From Gibbula magus (taxonomy: Eukaryota; Mollusca; Gastropoda; Trochida; Trochidae): a DNA stretch of 64,000 nt. Below, piece by piece: positions 33,100 through 44,249 of the stretch; positions within the stretch are counted from its first letter, which is position 1, and every line of letters begins with the position of its first letter. The DNA is taken from assembly GCA_936450465.1 (NCBI GenBank), contig OW388300.1, positions 51,198,551-51,262,550 of the forward strand. Reading direction: 5' to 3'. A model generated the notes under the pieces. The model did not search any database. It was not told where the DNA came from and worked only from the letters and a program-made list of their open reading frames with translations. The translations under genes were made by a program, and so were the position numbers.

Positions 33100-34560
33100 A
33101 CAGAGCTGATGAAGCCATTCTCTCCTTTTTATTAACTGTACATTGACTTAAGTATCAGTTATTGAATAAACCAACATTCTTTGTATTTGACACACTCGAT
33201 CAATAAAGGACATCATTTGACAGCATATTCGGTAGGGGAATTTGATGGAAAAGTTGAGACACAACGTGAACCTACGTTAAGGCACTCGATGAACCGACAA
33301 TGTGGGTTCAAATGAAAGCTGATCCCATGCATAGCACAAATAAATGATTGAACACTATAGACAGTGACAAGAAAATGAAAAGTTATTAATTGAAAGTTCG
33401 ACTGACTATAGGTTATAAACTTATGAGGGAAAACAACTAACATAGAAATCACAAATATCAAAAGATACAATTCATGAAAACAGATGTAGATCTTTAATGA
33501 CTGAAAACGTACGTATCCTTTGCACAGTTTGAAACATCATTTCATCATTAACATCGAATTGTTGAGAGAATTACTCACAGAAAACTTACAGATATCAAAG
33601 ATATAGTAACTTGATATTCAGAATGATGGCCTTCGTTTTACATTACTCGAGGAAAGACGATGAGAGTTGTCCCTTCTTTGAGTAACATAGTGTCATTTGA
33701 GTATTCTCTAGATGAATATTACCGTTAAAATGTCTTTCCTTTCAGTTCATTTTCGTCTTCGTATTGAGTATAAACTTGTTTTGTACCTGCATATTAGATT
33801 AAGTTTTCATCAAGAGATCAGGTATGGCGTCTCGTTGACATTTCCAAAAGTAACAGCGAGAGTAAAAAAAACTGTTTGAGCTAATTAGCTCAATTTTTTG
33901 TTGTTATTTATTAAACTCAGTCGTTGATGCGAGAACTTTTTCATTAATAATCAAACTAAAGAATGAGATGAATAATGAGTGTTGCTGTAATTTAAGGAAT
34001 GAATTCACGTTCGTTATATGAAAAAATAGTCCGGCTAGTGTCAAAGGTCATCGTTAGCCAATCAAATCACTTGAAGGTTGTTATGAAACCCCTTTATGAC
34101 AGAGTTTACTTGTTTGTATGTCGCAATCTTTCAAATACATCAGTAATTTCTCTGGTTGTCGAGAAGCACATTTGACAAGGATAGTTAATATATAATATCA
34201 ATAGAAATTGTCTTTTATGCCAGGATGTCATTACGTATTAGACATTAGTGCACATAATCCTTCCTTATTGACACATTCAATTATGCACAATACAATAATG
34301 AGGTGACCAGAAAGGGTTTACCAGAAGAGAAAATTCAGCAATCAGATTTCGCTACGTCTCTGCACACGTTGTGTAACTGTAGTAGAAGGGAAAATATCAT
34401 ATATGGTCGTGTGGGTCGCATAGTACACGTTATTTTGGTATTAAAAATAACCGCTTTGTTTCTCGACTGATATTCCCAAGGGCCAACGGCCAAGGGAACA
34501 GTTCATCTTCTCAGAAAAAAACGTATAAAAGATCTGAAGTAATTGATTCAAATTTCAAAT
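33100..34560 (-). repeat. Reverse B then A fragments, copy 1
   Basis: 33190-33480 is the reverse of the block-B segment at 29260-29490 (TTTGATGGAAAAGTTGAGAC... GTGGGTTCAAATGAAAGCTGATCC), and 34130-34500 is the reverse of block-A tail (GAAGCACATTTGACAAGGATAG, AGCAATCAGATTTCGCTACGTCTCTGC). The B-then-A order on the plus strand is the mirror of the forward A-then-B order, so this is an inverted unit. No gene. Confidence 0.65.
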
Positions 34561-35689
34561 TTATATTATTATGTACACATATGTTATTATGAGGAGGCTA
34601 GATGAATTGGACAAACGTCAAATATCAACTTGGCACTTGCAACAAATGCACAAATGTAATATATAATATAGCATATTATAGATCTAAACTGAGCAGCAAA
34701 AGAAACGCAAGTCCACTGTAACAATTTTGTAATTACGCGTTTTTTCATAAAATGTATGATATCAGAGCATTCAGAATTTGTTGACATGATGTGAATAACG
34801 TGTTGAACAGCATGCAGACATAATGAAAAGTAAATACTGATGTATAACTTCTGCAGAGCATTATCATTCTCTGGGGAAACAGCCACATTCATGTTCAGGT
34901 GATGAAGGGCCCAATGTGTTTTAAATGCAACTGGAACTTGTGAACTCCGTGAAGTTGTTTGATGCAAAACCCCTGTCTTTGCTGGTGTTGATTTGACGTT
35001 ATGACGTAATTTTGAATTTCATTCAGAATGGTTCTATTGGTCTTATTTTGGTAGAACATCATGGTATTGCATTGTTTTTCGGTACTAAGGTGTTCCACGA
35101 GCACATTTACAGCCCTTGAAAACTGTTCAGCGTGCAATCGAACAATATCCCAGTTTCCAAAAATTTCACGTTTATTTTAGCCAAGCATTAACTTTTTAAA
35201 CATTGATACTAGAGTCATAATGTGGGGTCCTTTTCACAGAGCAAGTCTCGGATAACGGCACGAGGAATTTGAATTCTATCAGGCTCGTGCAGATCATGTT
35301 ACAAAGACATGTGACGTGCATTTTCGCGAGCTAACACTATTTGACTGTACAATGGTAACCATCTGTACTGTACAGTACCAATAGCTCCACATGTCCTTTG
35401 ACATTGACTAATGATATTACAAACCATGGGCTGATATGCAAACTTACAACACTAAGTTATTAGAAATGGTTTGGCAAAGATATAACAGCCAAGGACATAA
35501 CTTACCCAAGTGGTGTAAGTCGTTTAATCACCCTCACTGCGGTAGTTATTGAAATAACAACTACCTTGTGGGGGTGATACAGAAACTATATACATGTATA
35601 ACTATTAAAACTCGCGTTTGGTTTGCCGTTCAGTATATATACACAGGACAAAAAGTGGTGAAATCCGCTTGCCGATTGTTCGATATATG
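34561..35689. other. Non-coding, one imperfect hairpin
   Basis: No supported gene; the 126- and 80-codon minus ORFs (34587-34967, 34895-35137) show no motif or conservation. An imperfect hairpin lies at 35523-35580 (ATCACCCTCACTGCGGTAGTTATT pairing with ATAACAACTACCTTGTGGGGGTGAT across 3 bases), possibly the remains of a foldback element. Confidence 0.4.
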
Positions 35690-36620
35690 TACGAATGTTT
35701 CAAAATTGGTCGATCCCTTGATTTTGAAGGGTTATGATATTTCATCTACCAGCTGTTGTATGGATCGATTCCTTGATTATGAAGGCTTCTCAAATAGTTG
35801 TTCTATCTTTTCAACAGACTATAGGGGTCGATTCCTAGATTGTGGGAGCTTTTAACTCGTTCACTGTCTTATCTACCGACAACAGGGGTCGATTCCTAGA
35901 TTTTGAAAGCTTATGATATTTCAACTATCGACTGTATTGGTCCATTCCTATATTGTGAAGGGTTCTCAAATAGTGTTTCTATCTTATCTACTGACAATAA
36001 GGGTCGATTACTTGATTGTTAGGAGTTTTCAAATAGTTTCTCTATCTAACCTTCCGACTACAGTGGTCGATTCTTAGATTGTGAAGCGTTATGATATTTC
36101 ATCTACATACTGTGTTGGTCCAGTACTAGATTGTGAAGGGTTATGATATTTGTCTACAGACTGTAGAGTTCGATTGCCAGATTGTGAAAGGTTCTCAAAT
36201 AGATTTTTATCTTTTCTACCGACTACAGGGGTCGATTTCTAGATTGTGAAGGGTTATGCTATTTCATCCACAAGCTGTAATTGTCGACTCCTAGATTGTG
36301 AAGGGTTATGATATTTCATCTACCGACTACAGGGGTCGATTTCTAGATTGTGAATGGTTATGATATGTCATCTACCGACGATATTGAACGATTCCTAGAT
36401 TGTGAAGGGTTATGATATTTCATTTACCGACTGTAGGGGGCGATTCCAAGATTGTGATGGTTCTCAAATAGTTATTTATCTTATCTACTCACTATAAGGA
36501 ATGAGTTAAAAGCGCTTCACCCTTCACAATCTAGGAATCGACCCCTATAATCGGTAGTACAGCTCTGAAAACGAGTACAACGCTCCTCACAATCTAGGAA
36601 TGGACCGTTACAGGCTATAG
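35690..36620. repeat. Minisatellite, ~55-65-bp units, with inverted end
   Basis: Repeated phrase GGTCGATTCCTAGATTGTGAAGGGTTATGATATTTCATCTACCGACT with variants, more than a dozen degenerate units. At about 36517-36610 the same phrase appears in reverse (CACAATCTAGGAATCGACCCC), so the array contains an orientation switch. Scattered remnants continue to about 36870. Unit lengths vary and spacers are not unique, so it is not a CRISPR array. No coding. Confidence 0.8.
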
Positions 36621-37065
36621 ATATTATAGAAAAACACTTTCAAACACTTGTCAATCTATCAATCGATACTTGACAGATAACATTATATAAATCCTCACGA
36701 GATGACAACCATGTACAAACTAGGAATCGGCCCTTCACCCCGAAACAGGTTAGATAACCTGCCAAACAAATTCCTAGATTGTGAGCATTCGCAGATCGTT
36801 AGGGTCGAACAATCTGCAGAATCTGGGAATGGTGAAATATTTCTAGATTATGAGGTCACAATATGCATATATCCTAGATGGTTCGCAACATATCCACTAG
36901 CTCTTCTGAAGACCTTTATTATTAATCATTAATCTGGAGTTCACTGAGAGGGAAATATGATTCTGTCTTCAATTGTATCCCTAATACCTCTTTATTTTAT
37001 TTTTTTTTAAAACTGCTTTCAAAGTAGATTCGTTACTTTATGACTAATTCAACTTTATCATACTC

Positions 37066-37126
37066 ACTTAAGTGTGGTGTGTGTGTGCGCGCACGCGTGT
37101 GGATGTGTGTGTCTCTCTCTCTCTCA
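37066..37126 (+). repeat. Compound (GT)n/(CT)n microsatellite
   Basis: GTGTGGTGTGTGTGTGCGCGCACGCGTGTG then (CT)n. The ORF 37074-37439 starts inside it and is spurious. Confidence 0.85.
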
Positions 37127-37639
37127 GAATAATGGTAATTACATATTTTGCTATGTTATTCTGTGCTTTTGTAACTTTTTAAAGCATTTTTCATCTATGA
37201 AACTCATTTATTGCCATTATCAGTTAGTTGAGTCATTTGCTTACAAAAAGAGCCATTCATATCATGTTTTGTCATTATTTACACAAAATTACTATGATTT
37301 GTTTGGGAGACTGTCAATCCAATTTTCAATTATCTTTGAGCAAAGAAAGCATTTATTCTATAACATTATGTCGCAGAATATATGTCATGTCCACAGTTTA
37401 GTAAAATTACATTTTAGCAAAATGGTATTATGCACATAGATAGAATCGGGTGCATTGATGGTGAAGTTTTCATTCACGTTATTATTCTTATTGAGGTATA
37501 AGGAAACGATTGCAAATATGTTATGTATATGCTAGTACTTAGTGAATACACACACACTTTAAATATAATCGTTTGGTTTTAATTAATAACAAATAATCAT
37601 TCTACACTCATATGTGATGATGAACAAGAACAGTAATGA

Positions 37640-40060
37640 GTAATGGGCGAGCTGTATCAACATCCTTCCTTTATAATATAATGTGATTTATCATTGGCCA
37701 TCTCTGAACTTTCCACACTGTTGAAATAACATCCTAAACATTAAGACGATCCTCTTAGGATTAAACTAAGATGAATTTGCCATTCAGGAAAGTTATGAGG
37801 TTGATGTATAAAGGTAACCTAAAGCTGACGGTATCAGATGACATTTTGACTGTGAATCATAAATAAAAGCGTTGTGTTTTTGATAACATATTTAATGCAT
37901 TACTAGCAGTGCACTATCATTGTCCGTACGGTATATCACGTGCCCAAAGAGAATGTATAATCGATGAATAGGATTGATGTGCAAGGGATGTTTATCGTGT
38001 GTCTTTCCCTTCATCACAACACTAGCGGGTATATATTTATTTTGACAGGGTTTTACTTGTTGTTTATCTGAACTTAAAAGTTGCTATCTACTTCACCTGC
38101 AAAATTATCAATATCACATATCGCATAACAATTACAATTTCACTATACACAATATGGAGGTATGTGACTTCCCGTATTCAAATGCAGTGTGAGAGTAAAA
38201 CATTGCTAAAGCGGACAATATTTCTGTTGTTTGTCTTCAAACTTCATTTCGCCTGGCCTCTCATCCCAAACTTTAATCGCATGTCCACACATGAAGGTTA
38301 GCAATTATTCAATATTCATTTACCCATGGGTCGGGTGTAATTGATTAAACTTGTTCTTAGATAAACGTTTTTCACGAAGAACCAATGTTATAGATATATA
38401 CAAGTGATTAGATTGGTTCCTTAAACACATTATAGGGTCAGGAGCACGATATTTCGATGAAATGTATTTGAAAAATAATGTCACCAATTGTAAAACATAC
38501 TTCTCTCTTCAGAAAATCAAGTAACAAAATGAGTGTACATGGTTCCGTAGAAATATGGGAATCGTTTTGTACTTCGAAATAATAAAATGATCGCCATGCT
38601 GTTCTTGCTTTATACGCAACACCGTTATTACCACTACGGATTATTGGTCTGTGTAATGACATGGTTTACCCTCCAAAGTAAATATAAATGACATAACCCA
38701 TCATTATAAATGGGGAATTTGAAAAAAAAAATTGGCAAAAACGTGCTACAAACCCTTTAAGCTTAATGGCATTACAATTTGTTTTTAAAATCCCACTGGT
38801 GTAATTCTTAAGAAAAGTCACAACAGGAAAACCTTATATTTATCGTTGATATTTGTTACACGAATTAAACTACTTCAGACCATAATATTCATGTATTACA
38901 GTAGGTATTGACTGTTAAGTTAATAAGAACCACGTTTAACTCCTGTTCGAATATACATAATGAACACTTTTAATGATTTAGAAGTCATGGGGTTAGTGAC
39001 TAAAATATGACTACTTTAAATGAAATTACGACGAGGTTGAGAAGATTATGTATCTTTGACATTTTTCTTTTTATTGAAGTTTTCGATGTTCCAAATTATT
39101 TTGCTGATGCAAACAAAGTTTTATCAGTCCAGATTGAACAAGGTGTGTTTGTTAAATACCGATGCAACCGTATATAACCATAATTTGGATAAAATCTGTA
39201 AGTTTTCTCAGGGTAAAACATTATTCATGTGAATGATGCGGTTAACTGTTAAAGGTTAACTATCACTGACCACTCAGGCATTATGGCCAAGGTTAAGGTT
39301 TTCAAAAATGCTACTCTGTCGCGTTCAAGGTCACGAGGTCGAGAATCATGAAGTCAATTGCAAGGCCTTGTCACAACAGATACACATGTTAAGTATCAAA
39401 GACCTATCACCGATCAATCAAATGGTATGGCCAAGATTAAGGTTTTTCTGAAAAACATCTTATATACTGACAGACAGATGGACAGATAAAAAACAATACC
39501 CCAGAAATCTCCGAATCGGGGGCAAAATAATTAAACTTTAGTGATGAATTTGTTAAAATGTTTGCCTCATTGCTAACATATCAGTTTCATTAAAAATATC
39601 CCCTGAAAGGAAGAAACTAAAGACATAATCAGAAGTTGACATTTAAAACCAGATTAAACTTGATATAATGTATAATGATATAATCAGAATAACGTCTTTC
39701 AATTTCACATCCAAGCAGATTACTTTGAAAGAAAGATCAAGATTAGAGGGATTCAACAGTTGAGATGTGTGAAATACAAGAAGTATTAAGTTTCATTTGG
39801 CTGCTGACAGTATTCATATCCAATATAAATTCAATGCCATATATATTTATTCTTATATGCCTTTATAACGCGTTCTATATCTTATATTTATTCCTTAAAA
39901 ACCTTCTGTATACAATTTCTGTTTATCACTAACGTCTAGCAGCAGGTTGATGAATGCTGGCATAACAGTTATTTGGTTTCTATTTTAATGGGTTTAAGTT
40001 TTTCATATTAGTCTCCAATTTTATACAATTTCCTTATAAAAACTGGCATTTAAATATTAA
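37640..40060 (-). repeat. Reverse block B, copy 2
   Basis: Mirrors 31100-32300: CACACTGTTGAAATAACATCC...TTAAGACGATCCTCTTAGG (37715-37760) is the reverse of the 32200-32270 sequence, and TTATTCCTTAAAAACC...GGCATAACAGTTATTTGG (39890-39980) the reverse of 31140-31250. Interrupted by a TTAA MITE (38434-38756). No gene. Confidence 0.65.
38434..38756. mobile_element. TTAA-type MITE, family 2, copy 1
   Basis: Matches 49057-49410 along its length (GTATTTGAAAAATAAT, AAATCAAGTAA, GTGTACATGG, TTCGAAATAATAAAATG, AAAACGTGCTACA). Right end abuts TTAA (38757-38760); the left TTAA has decayed to TTAT. The minus ORF at 38438-38662 has no support as a gene. Confidence 0.65.
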
Positions 40061-40112
40061 ATTCGAAAGCTGCTTTATTGTGGATTTTCATTGTTTGTAA
40101 TATGGTAACATG

Positions 40113-40473
40113 GTTCTCATTGACCCTCAGAATTAAGGAACACCAAGCATCCGTCAGAAAAAACGACTCCAAGTCAGCCATCTCTGACCACACCAAAACC
40201 AACCCAGACCACAACATCAACTGGAGCAACATCAAGGTACTAGAAAAGCACCAGGCCAACTACAAAGTAAGGAAATACCTCGAAGCCAGCCCTGAACAGC
40301 GTCGAAGGATACTACATCCCAAACCCCTACCATCACTTGCTACGTCAATCAACTCATATTCATATTTCCCTCAATCACCAAATTGCTGTGTACATCTCCT
40401 AATTACCCCCACTATCAATAATCATTATGTTAAATCAATCAATATCCTTAACAAGCTGTGTACATCAACCTAG
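40113..40473 (+). pseudogene. Penelope-like GIY-YIG endonuclease, C-terminal fragment
   Basis: Reads LTLRIKEHQASVRKNDSKSA, then ISDHTKTNPDHNINWSN and KVLEKHQANYKVRKYLEAS. The pattern R-x-K-E-H, K-x-D-x-x-S-A-I-x-x-H, H-x-I-N-W and R-K-x-L-E-A is the C-terminal part of the GIY-YIG endonuclease of Penelope-like elements, which nicks target DNA for priming. The catalytic GIY-YIG start and the RT are absent: the match begins abruptly at about 40113, so this is a 5'-truncated copy. The frame ends without the usual tail. Its 3' flank continues to 40638 and, beyond the Ginger-type insertion, to about 43140. Confidence 0.75.
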
Positions 40474-40638
40474 ACCTAATCTCCTTAACAAGCTGTGTAC
40501 ATCAACCTCATCTGCTGTATAAACACTGTAAATCATTCTCTCTGGCTTCTACTCAATATGTGAACATCAAGCCTATCTACTGTAATAACAACTCAAAATC
40601 TTCTCATCCTCCTCTATTGTATAAACACTACATGTATA
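40474..40638 (+). other. 3' flank of the Penelope-like remnant
   Basis: Contains short imperfect repeats (CTTAACAAGCTGTGTACATCAACCT twice, TGTATAAACACT twice). It is interrupted at 40638 by the insertion and resumes at 43013. Confidence 0.5.
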
Positions 40639-40713
40639 TGTTACAGTAAATCTGTGAAATCAGTAAATACATGTATTTACTAACAAGTTTAGTAAATACA
40701 CGTAATTACTGTT

Positions 40714-41508
40714 TCACTCAGTACATACACGTATCTACTAAAATTATTAGGAAATACATGTATTTACTGAAATCCGGAGTATATTTTTTCAAACATTTAC
40801 TGAACAGGTTTAGTATATGAATGTTACAAAGATGAGAGTAAACCTGCTTATATCTTCATTGGTGAGTTGAAAGCTCACTTGACTAATCAGCTTAACACAG
40901 TTTTGCCTATTAAGAGCTCTCTCTTCCAAGAGAGAGCTGAAGTTGCTCACAATTTAATGGACATATTTTTTTTATGTTTGGTGCCCCAATGATTTTTCAA
41001 AGCGACAATGGTTCTGAGTTCACGTCTCATGTCATGTCATGATCCTAGAAACATACTTAGGGTTATTGTTGTTAGGGATTTAGAGTCTGACCAGTCCAGA
41101 ATTGCTGTGAGATCTGGTATTCTCAATGTCCTCAACATCTAATAACTATTAATGATGTTTGCCGTGAAAATAATATTTCACTTAGGTCTGCAGTCACGGA
41201 ACAATCTTCTTCTGGTGGTCAAGGTTTCACGAAACGCTCCTGCTCTGGCCCAAAGATATGTCAGACAAACCGATGCAAATGTTTCAAATCAAAGCTATTG
41301 TGCAATTCCAGATGTCACAATAGCTTTAACTGTTGTAACAAATAAAGCTGTGTTGTTTTGTAATGTTCTGTCAAAGTGCCTTCATTAAAGAAAGTGTTTT
41401 TTCATATTTCTGTTGTTTGTACTTATGGTTAGTAATTACATGTAATTACTGGCCTCCATTTTCAGTAAATACACGTATTTCCTATAAATTTTAGTAAATA
41501 CACTATTT
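40714..41508 (+). pseudogene. KRBA2/Ginger-like integrase remnant, duplicate 1
   Basis: Three recognisable pieces: HLTNQLNTVLPIKSS...RAEVAHNLMDIF (about 40870-40965); after a frameshift at a T run, FGAPMIFQSDNGSEFTSHVM (about 40978-41037), the integrase-core block with D-N-G-x-E-F; and the Cys-rich C-terminus CSGPKICQTNRCKCFKSKLL then CNSRCHNSFNCCNK with stop TAA 41343-41345. The order and spacing fit the KRBA2-like integrase C-terminal half; most of the N-terminal half, including the first catalytic Asp, is missing. Confidence 0.8.
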
Positions 41509-42133
41509 TAGTTATGTCATTTCGGATTCTTTTGTAAAATACTCATCTTTCTCTATATAAACATTTCTCTGAACATCATGTATGTTACCTTTCAATATTA
41601 TATGTCAACATTATGCATATGAGAGGATTTCATTAAGTTGGATAATTTGTACTCAATCCTTTCTCTAGAATAAATATGTTTAAATCAATGTCGGTCACTT
41701 AGCACGTGCTATTTTAGTATTGAATAGAGTTTGAACCGCCTTTATATCTTAAAGTACACTTTTTCTCTCGACTGAAATTCCCATGGGCCACAGACTAATG
41801 AAAGTTGTTATTCTTAGAACCTGATGGTTCCGAGTATCACAAACGCAGTTGATCAAGTATATTTCATTTGGCAAAGACAGAACCGTTTAAGCATTGATAT
41901 CTGAAGAAATGTTTAATCAAGACAACGGTTTATGTGATTTGTTTTGCTGTTTGATCAGATTCAATTGAAGGGATGTGTCTGAATTAATGACACGTGACGC
42001 ATATAACATTTTCTATTTTATCAGTTATAGTGATATGCTTTACAACGTATGATATGAAGTAATGACTCTATTGAGTCTAAATGAATATTCACATTCTCCG
42101 AAAATAAGAAACCTTGCATACACACATATTATA
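41509..42133 (+). repeat. 625-bp filler copied from 45159-45783
   Basis: Nearly identical to 45159-45783 (two differences noticed: ACTCAATCC/ACCCAATCC and CCATGGGCC/CCATCGGCC). At 45 kb the sequence lies in a reverse block-A context that has diverged relatives at 34.4 and 49.95 kb, so that locus is the source and this the copy. It joins the Ginger-type duplicates with only 1-2 bases of shared sequence at the junctions and no TE termini of its own. Confidence 0.85.
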
Positions 42134-42928
42134 TCACTCAGTACATACACGTATCTACTAAAATTATTAGGAAATACATGTATTTACTGAAATCCGGAGT
42201 ATATTTTTTCAAACATTTACTGAACAGGTTTAGTATATGTATGTTACAAAGATGAGAGTAAACCTGCTTATATCTTCATTGGTGAGTTGAAAGCTCACTT
42301 GACTAATCAGCTTAACACAGTTTTGCCTATTAAGAGCTCTCTCTTCCAAGAGAGAGCTGAAGTTGCTCACAATTTAATGGACATATTTGTTTTATGTTTG
42401 GTGCCCCAATGATTTTTCAAAGCGACAATGGTTCTGAGTTCACGTCTCATGTCATGTCATGATCCTAGAAACATACTTAGGGTTATTGTTGTTAGGGATT
42501 TAGAGTCTGACCAGTACAGAATTGCTGTGAGATCTGGTATTCTCAATGTCCTCAACATCTAATAACTATTAATGATGTTTGCCGTGAAAATAATATTTCA
42601 CTTAGGTCTGCAGTCACGGAACAATCTTCTTCTGGTGGTCAAGGTTTCACGAAACGCTCCTGCTCTGGCCCAAAGATATGTCAGACAAACCGATGCAAAT
42701 GTTTCAAATCAAAGCTATTGTGCAATTCCAGATGTCACAATAGCTTGAACTGTTGTAACAAATAAAGCCGTGTTGTTTTGTAATGTTCTGTCAACGTGCC
42801 TTCATTAAAGAGAGTGTTTTTTCATATTTCTGTTGTTTGTACTTATGGTTAGTAATTACATGTAATTACTGGCCTCCATTTTCAGTAAATACACGTATTT
42901 CCTATAAATTTTAGTAAATACACTATTT
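42134..42928 (+). pseudogene. KRBA2/Ginger-like integrase remnant, duplicate 2
   Basis: Copy of 40714-41508 shifted by exactly 1420 bp with no length change and only a handful of substitutions (for example TTTTTTTTA/TTTGTTTTA at the frameshift, AGCTTTAAC/AGCTTGAAC in the Cys-rich end). It holds the same frameshift next to DNGSEF (about 42401-42457) and the same Cys-rich C-terminus (42661-42765), so the duplication happened after inactivation. Confidence 0.8.
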
Positions 42929-43012
42929 ACTGAGTGAAACAGTAATTACGTGTAGTTACTAGAAATTTCAGTAAATACACGTATTTACTGATTTCAAAGA
43001 TTTACTGTAACA

Positions 43013-43140
43013 TATATAAACCCTGGGAATGTGTTCAACTGTATCACCTGCTTGACAACGACATTAGTATCTATGTCGAAACGTTACCTATACAGAATAA
43101 AGAAGTTGTGTATCCATAAAATTTTTCTTCATGGTTCTAA
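43013..43140 (+). other. Terminal segment of the Penelope-like element, hammerhead-like
   Basis: Resumes the element split at 40638 (TATAAACCCTGGGAATGTG). Contains a hairpin GACAT/ATGTC (43060-43064 with 43073-43077) followed at once by GAAACGTT, then AATAAAGAAGTTGTG. Stem II followed by GAAACG is a common feature near Penelope-like ends, but the upstream core box (CTGCTTGA) departs from CTGATGA, so activity is unlikely. Confidence 0.5.
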
Positions 43141-44240
43141 ATATAGTGATCGAGGCTTGCCGAGAGCCTAAAGGTCCCATATATCAAAATAATCTACAAG
43201 GTAACATCAACAGTTCTTACATATAATTGATAATTAAACTTACATTTAATGAGGTTGTTCAGCTTGTTTACTCATTCCAACGACGAGAAACATGCTAATG
43301 GCGGCCGCCATTACATGACGTCATTCAAAGGACGGATAACTCTCATCTCATGGCCTCGAGCAGGAAGATGTTATATTACGTTCGCTTCATTCAGCATGAG
43401 CGTGCATATTTAACGTCGCAATATTATGAGCTTATAGATGATGTGGCAGAGAGTTAATATTACTCCGCTGTTCCGTTCCTTTATAGGGAAAACAAAAATA
43501 TATTTTAAAACACAATAAATCGTATGAAATACATATTGATAATAAATATGATACATAACTCGTTCCCCTTTCATATCAAGTTTATGTCCCTCGTGAACTT
43601 ATTTTGGTTTGTCTCTCTTATTTAAATCGGGACATTAACTTGATATGAAAGGGGAAGCTCATTAGATATCCGATAACTCTGTGTGGCGGATTTGCGCTGA
43701 ACACGCATGGAGAAATCCATTTCTTTGTGGTATTGGCTATGTGTACCATACCAAATGCGAAAGAATGACATACGCATGTTTGTGACATCATACATAAATT
43801 ACGATGGCTGCTCGTTAAGTATTTTCAACAAAACCACTGCTCCTCACGTATTCTTCATTACCTATCATCTAAACTCCTCAGATGTCACTTGTGTGAGGTC
43901 AATCGATGACGTCACCTTGCCTTGATGTCATACACATGAGGACGTCACAGTGATATGACATCAACATACTAGAATCCGAAAGACTGTGCTGTGTTCATTG
44001 AAAGGAACGGTGTAAATTTCCGGTGTCTACCTCTATATATTTGGCAATCTACTAAATGTCGTATCTATAGATGAACTATATTATTTCCATATTTGCTATG
44101 AACGGTTTGCTGTACTGTTTTATATTTCACAAATAGTTCCATTGTAAACAGATATAGAGATTGTATATACAAACAGACGACGTGCTCAGATTATTCAAAT
44201 GCTAGTGTGCGAATGAAACAGCTGATGTCATTCTCTGTCT
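43141..44240. other. Non-coding region with a 28-bp-arm inverted repeat
   Basis: Arms at 43563-43590 and 43629-43656 (TTCCCCTTTCATATCAAG against CTTGATATGAAAGGGGAA), spacer 38 bp; the core arms are perfect and the outer part nearly so. A perfect palindrome AATGGCGGCCGCCATT is near 43298. Probably a foldback MITE; edges not defined. The ORF 43707-43925 has no support. Confidence 0.5.
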
Positions 44241-44249
44241 GCACTGCAC

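Larger units (their letters stand above)
40639..43012 (+). mobile_element. Composite KRBA2/Ginger-type DNA transposon
   Basis: Ends TGTTACAGTAAATC...GATTTACTGTAACA with about 85-bp imperfect inverted repeats, flanked by TATA at 40635-40638 and 43013-43016. TGT...ACA ends with a 4-bp duplication fit the Ginger/KRBA2 group, and internal coding remnants agree. Internally a 795-bp segment occurs twice (40714-41508 and 42134-42928, identical length, about 99% identical by eye) with a 625-bp unrelated filler between (41509-42133). The remnants cannot make a working integrase. It lies in the 3' flank of a Penelope-like fragment, so it inserted later. Confidence 0.8.

Noticed and set aside
35690..36620. 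CRISPR-like periodicity
   Set aside because: Unit lengths vary, there are no unique spacers and the setting is eukaryotic; it is a degenerate minisatellite.
37074..37439. 121-codon ORF
   Set aside because: Begins within a GT/CT microsatellite and shows no conserved motif or paralogue.
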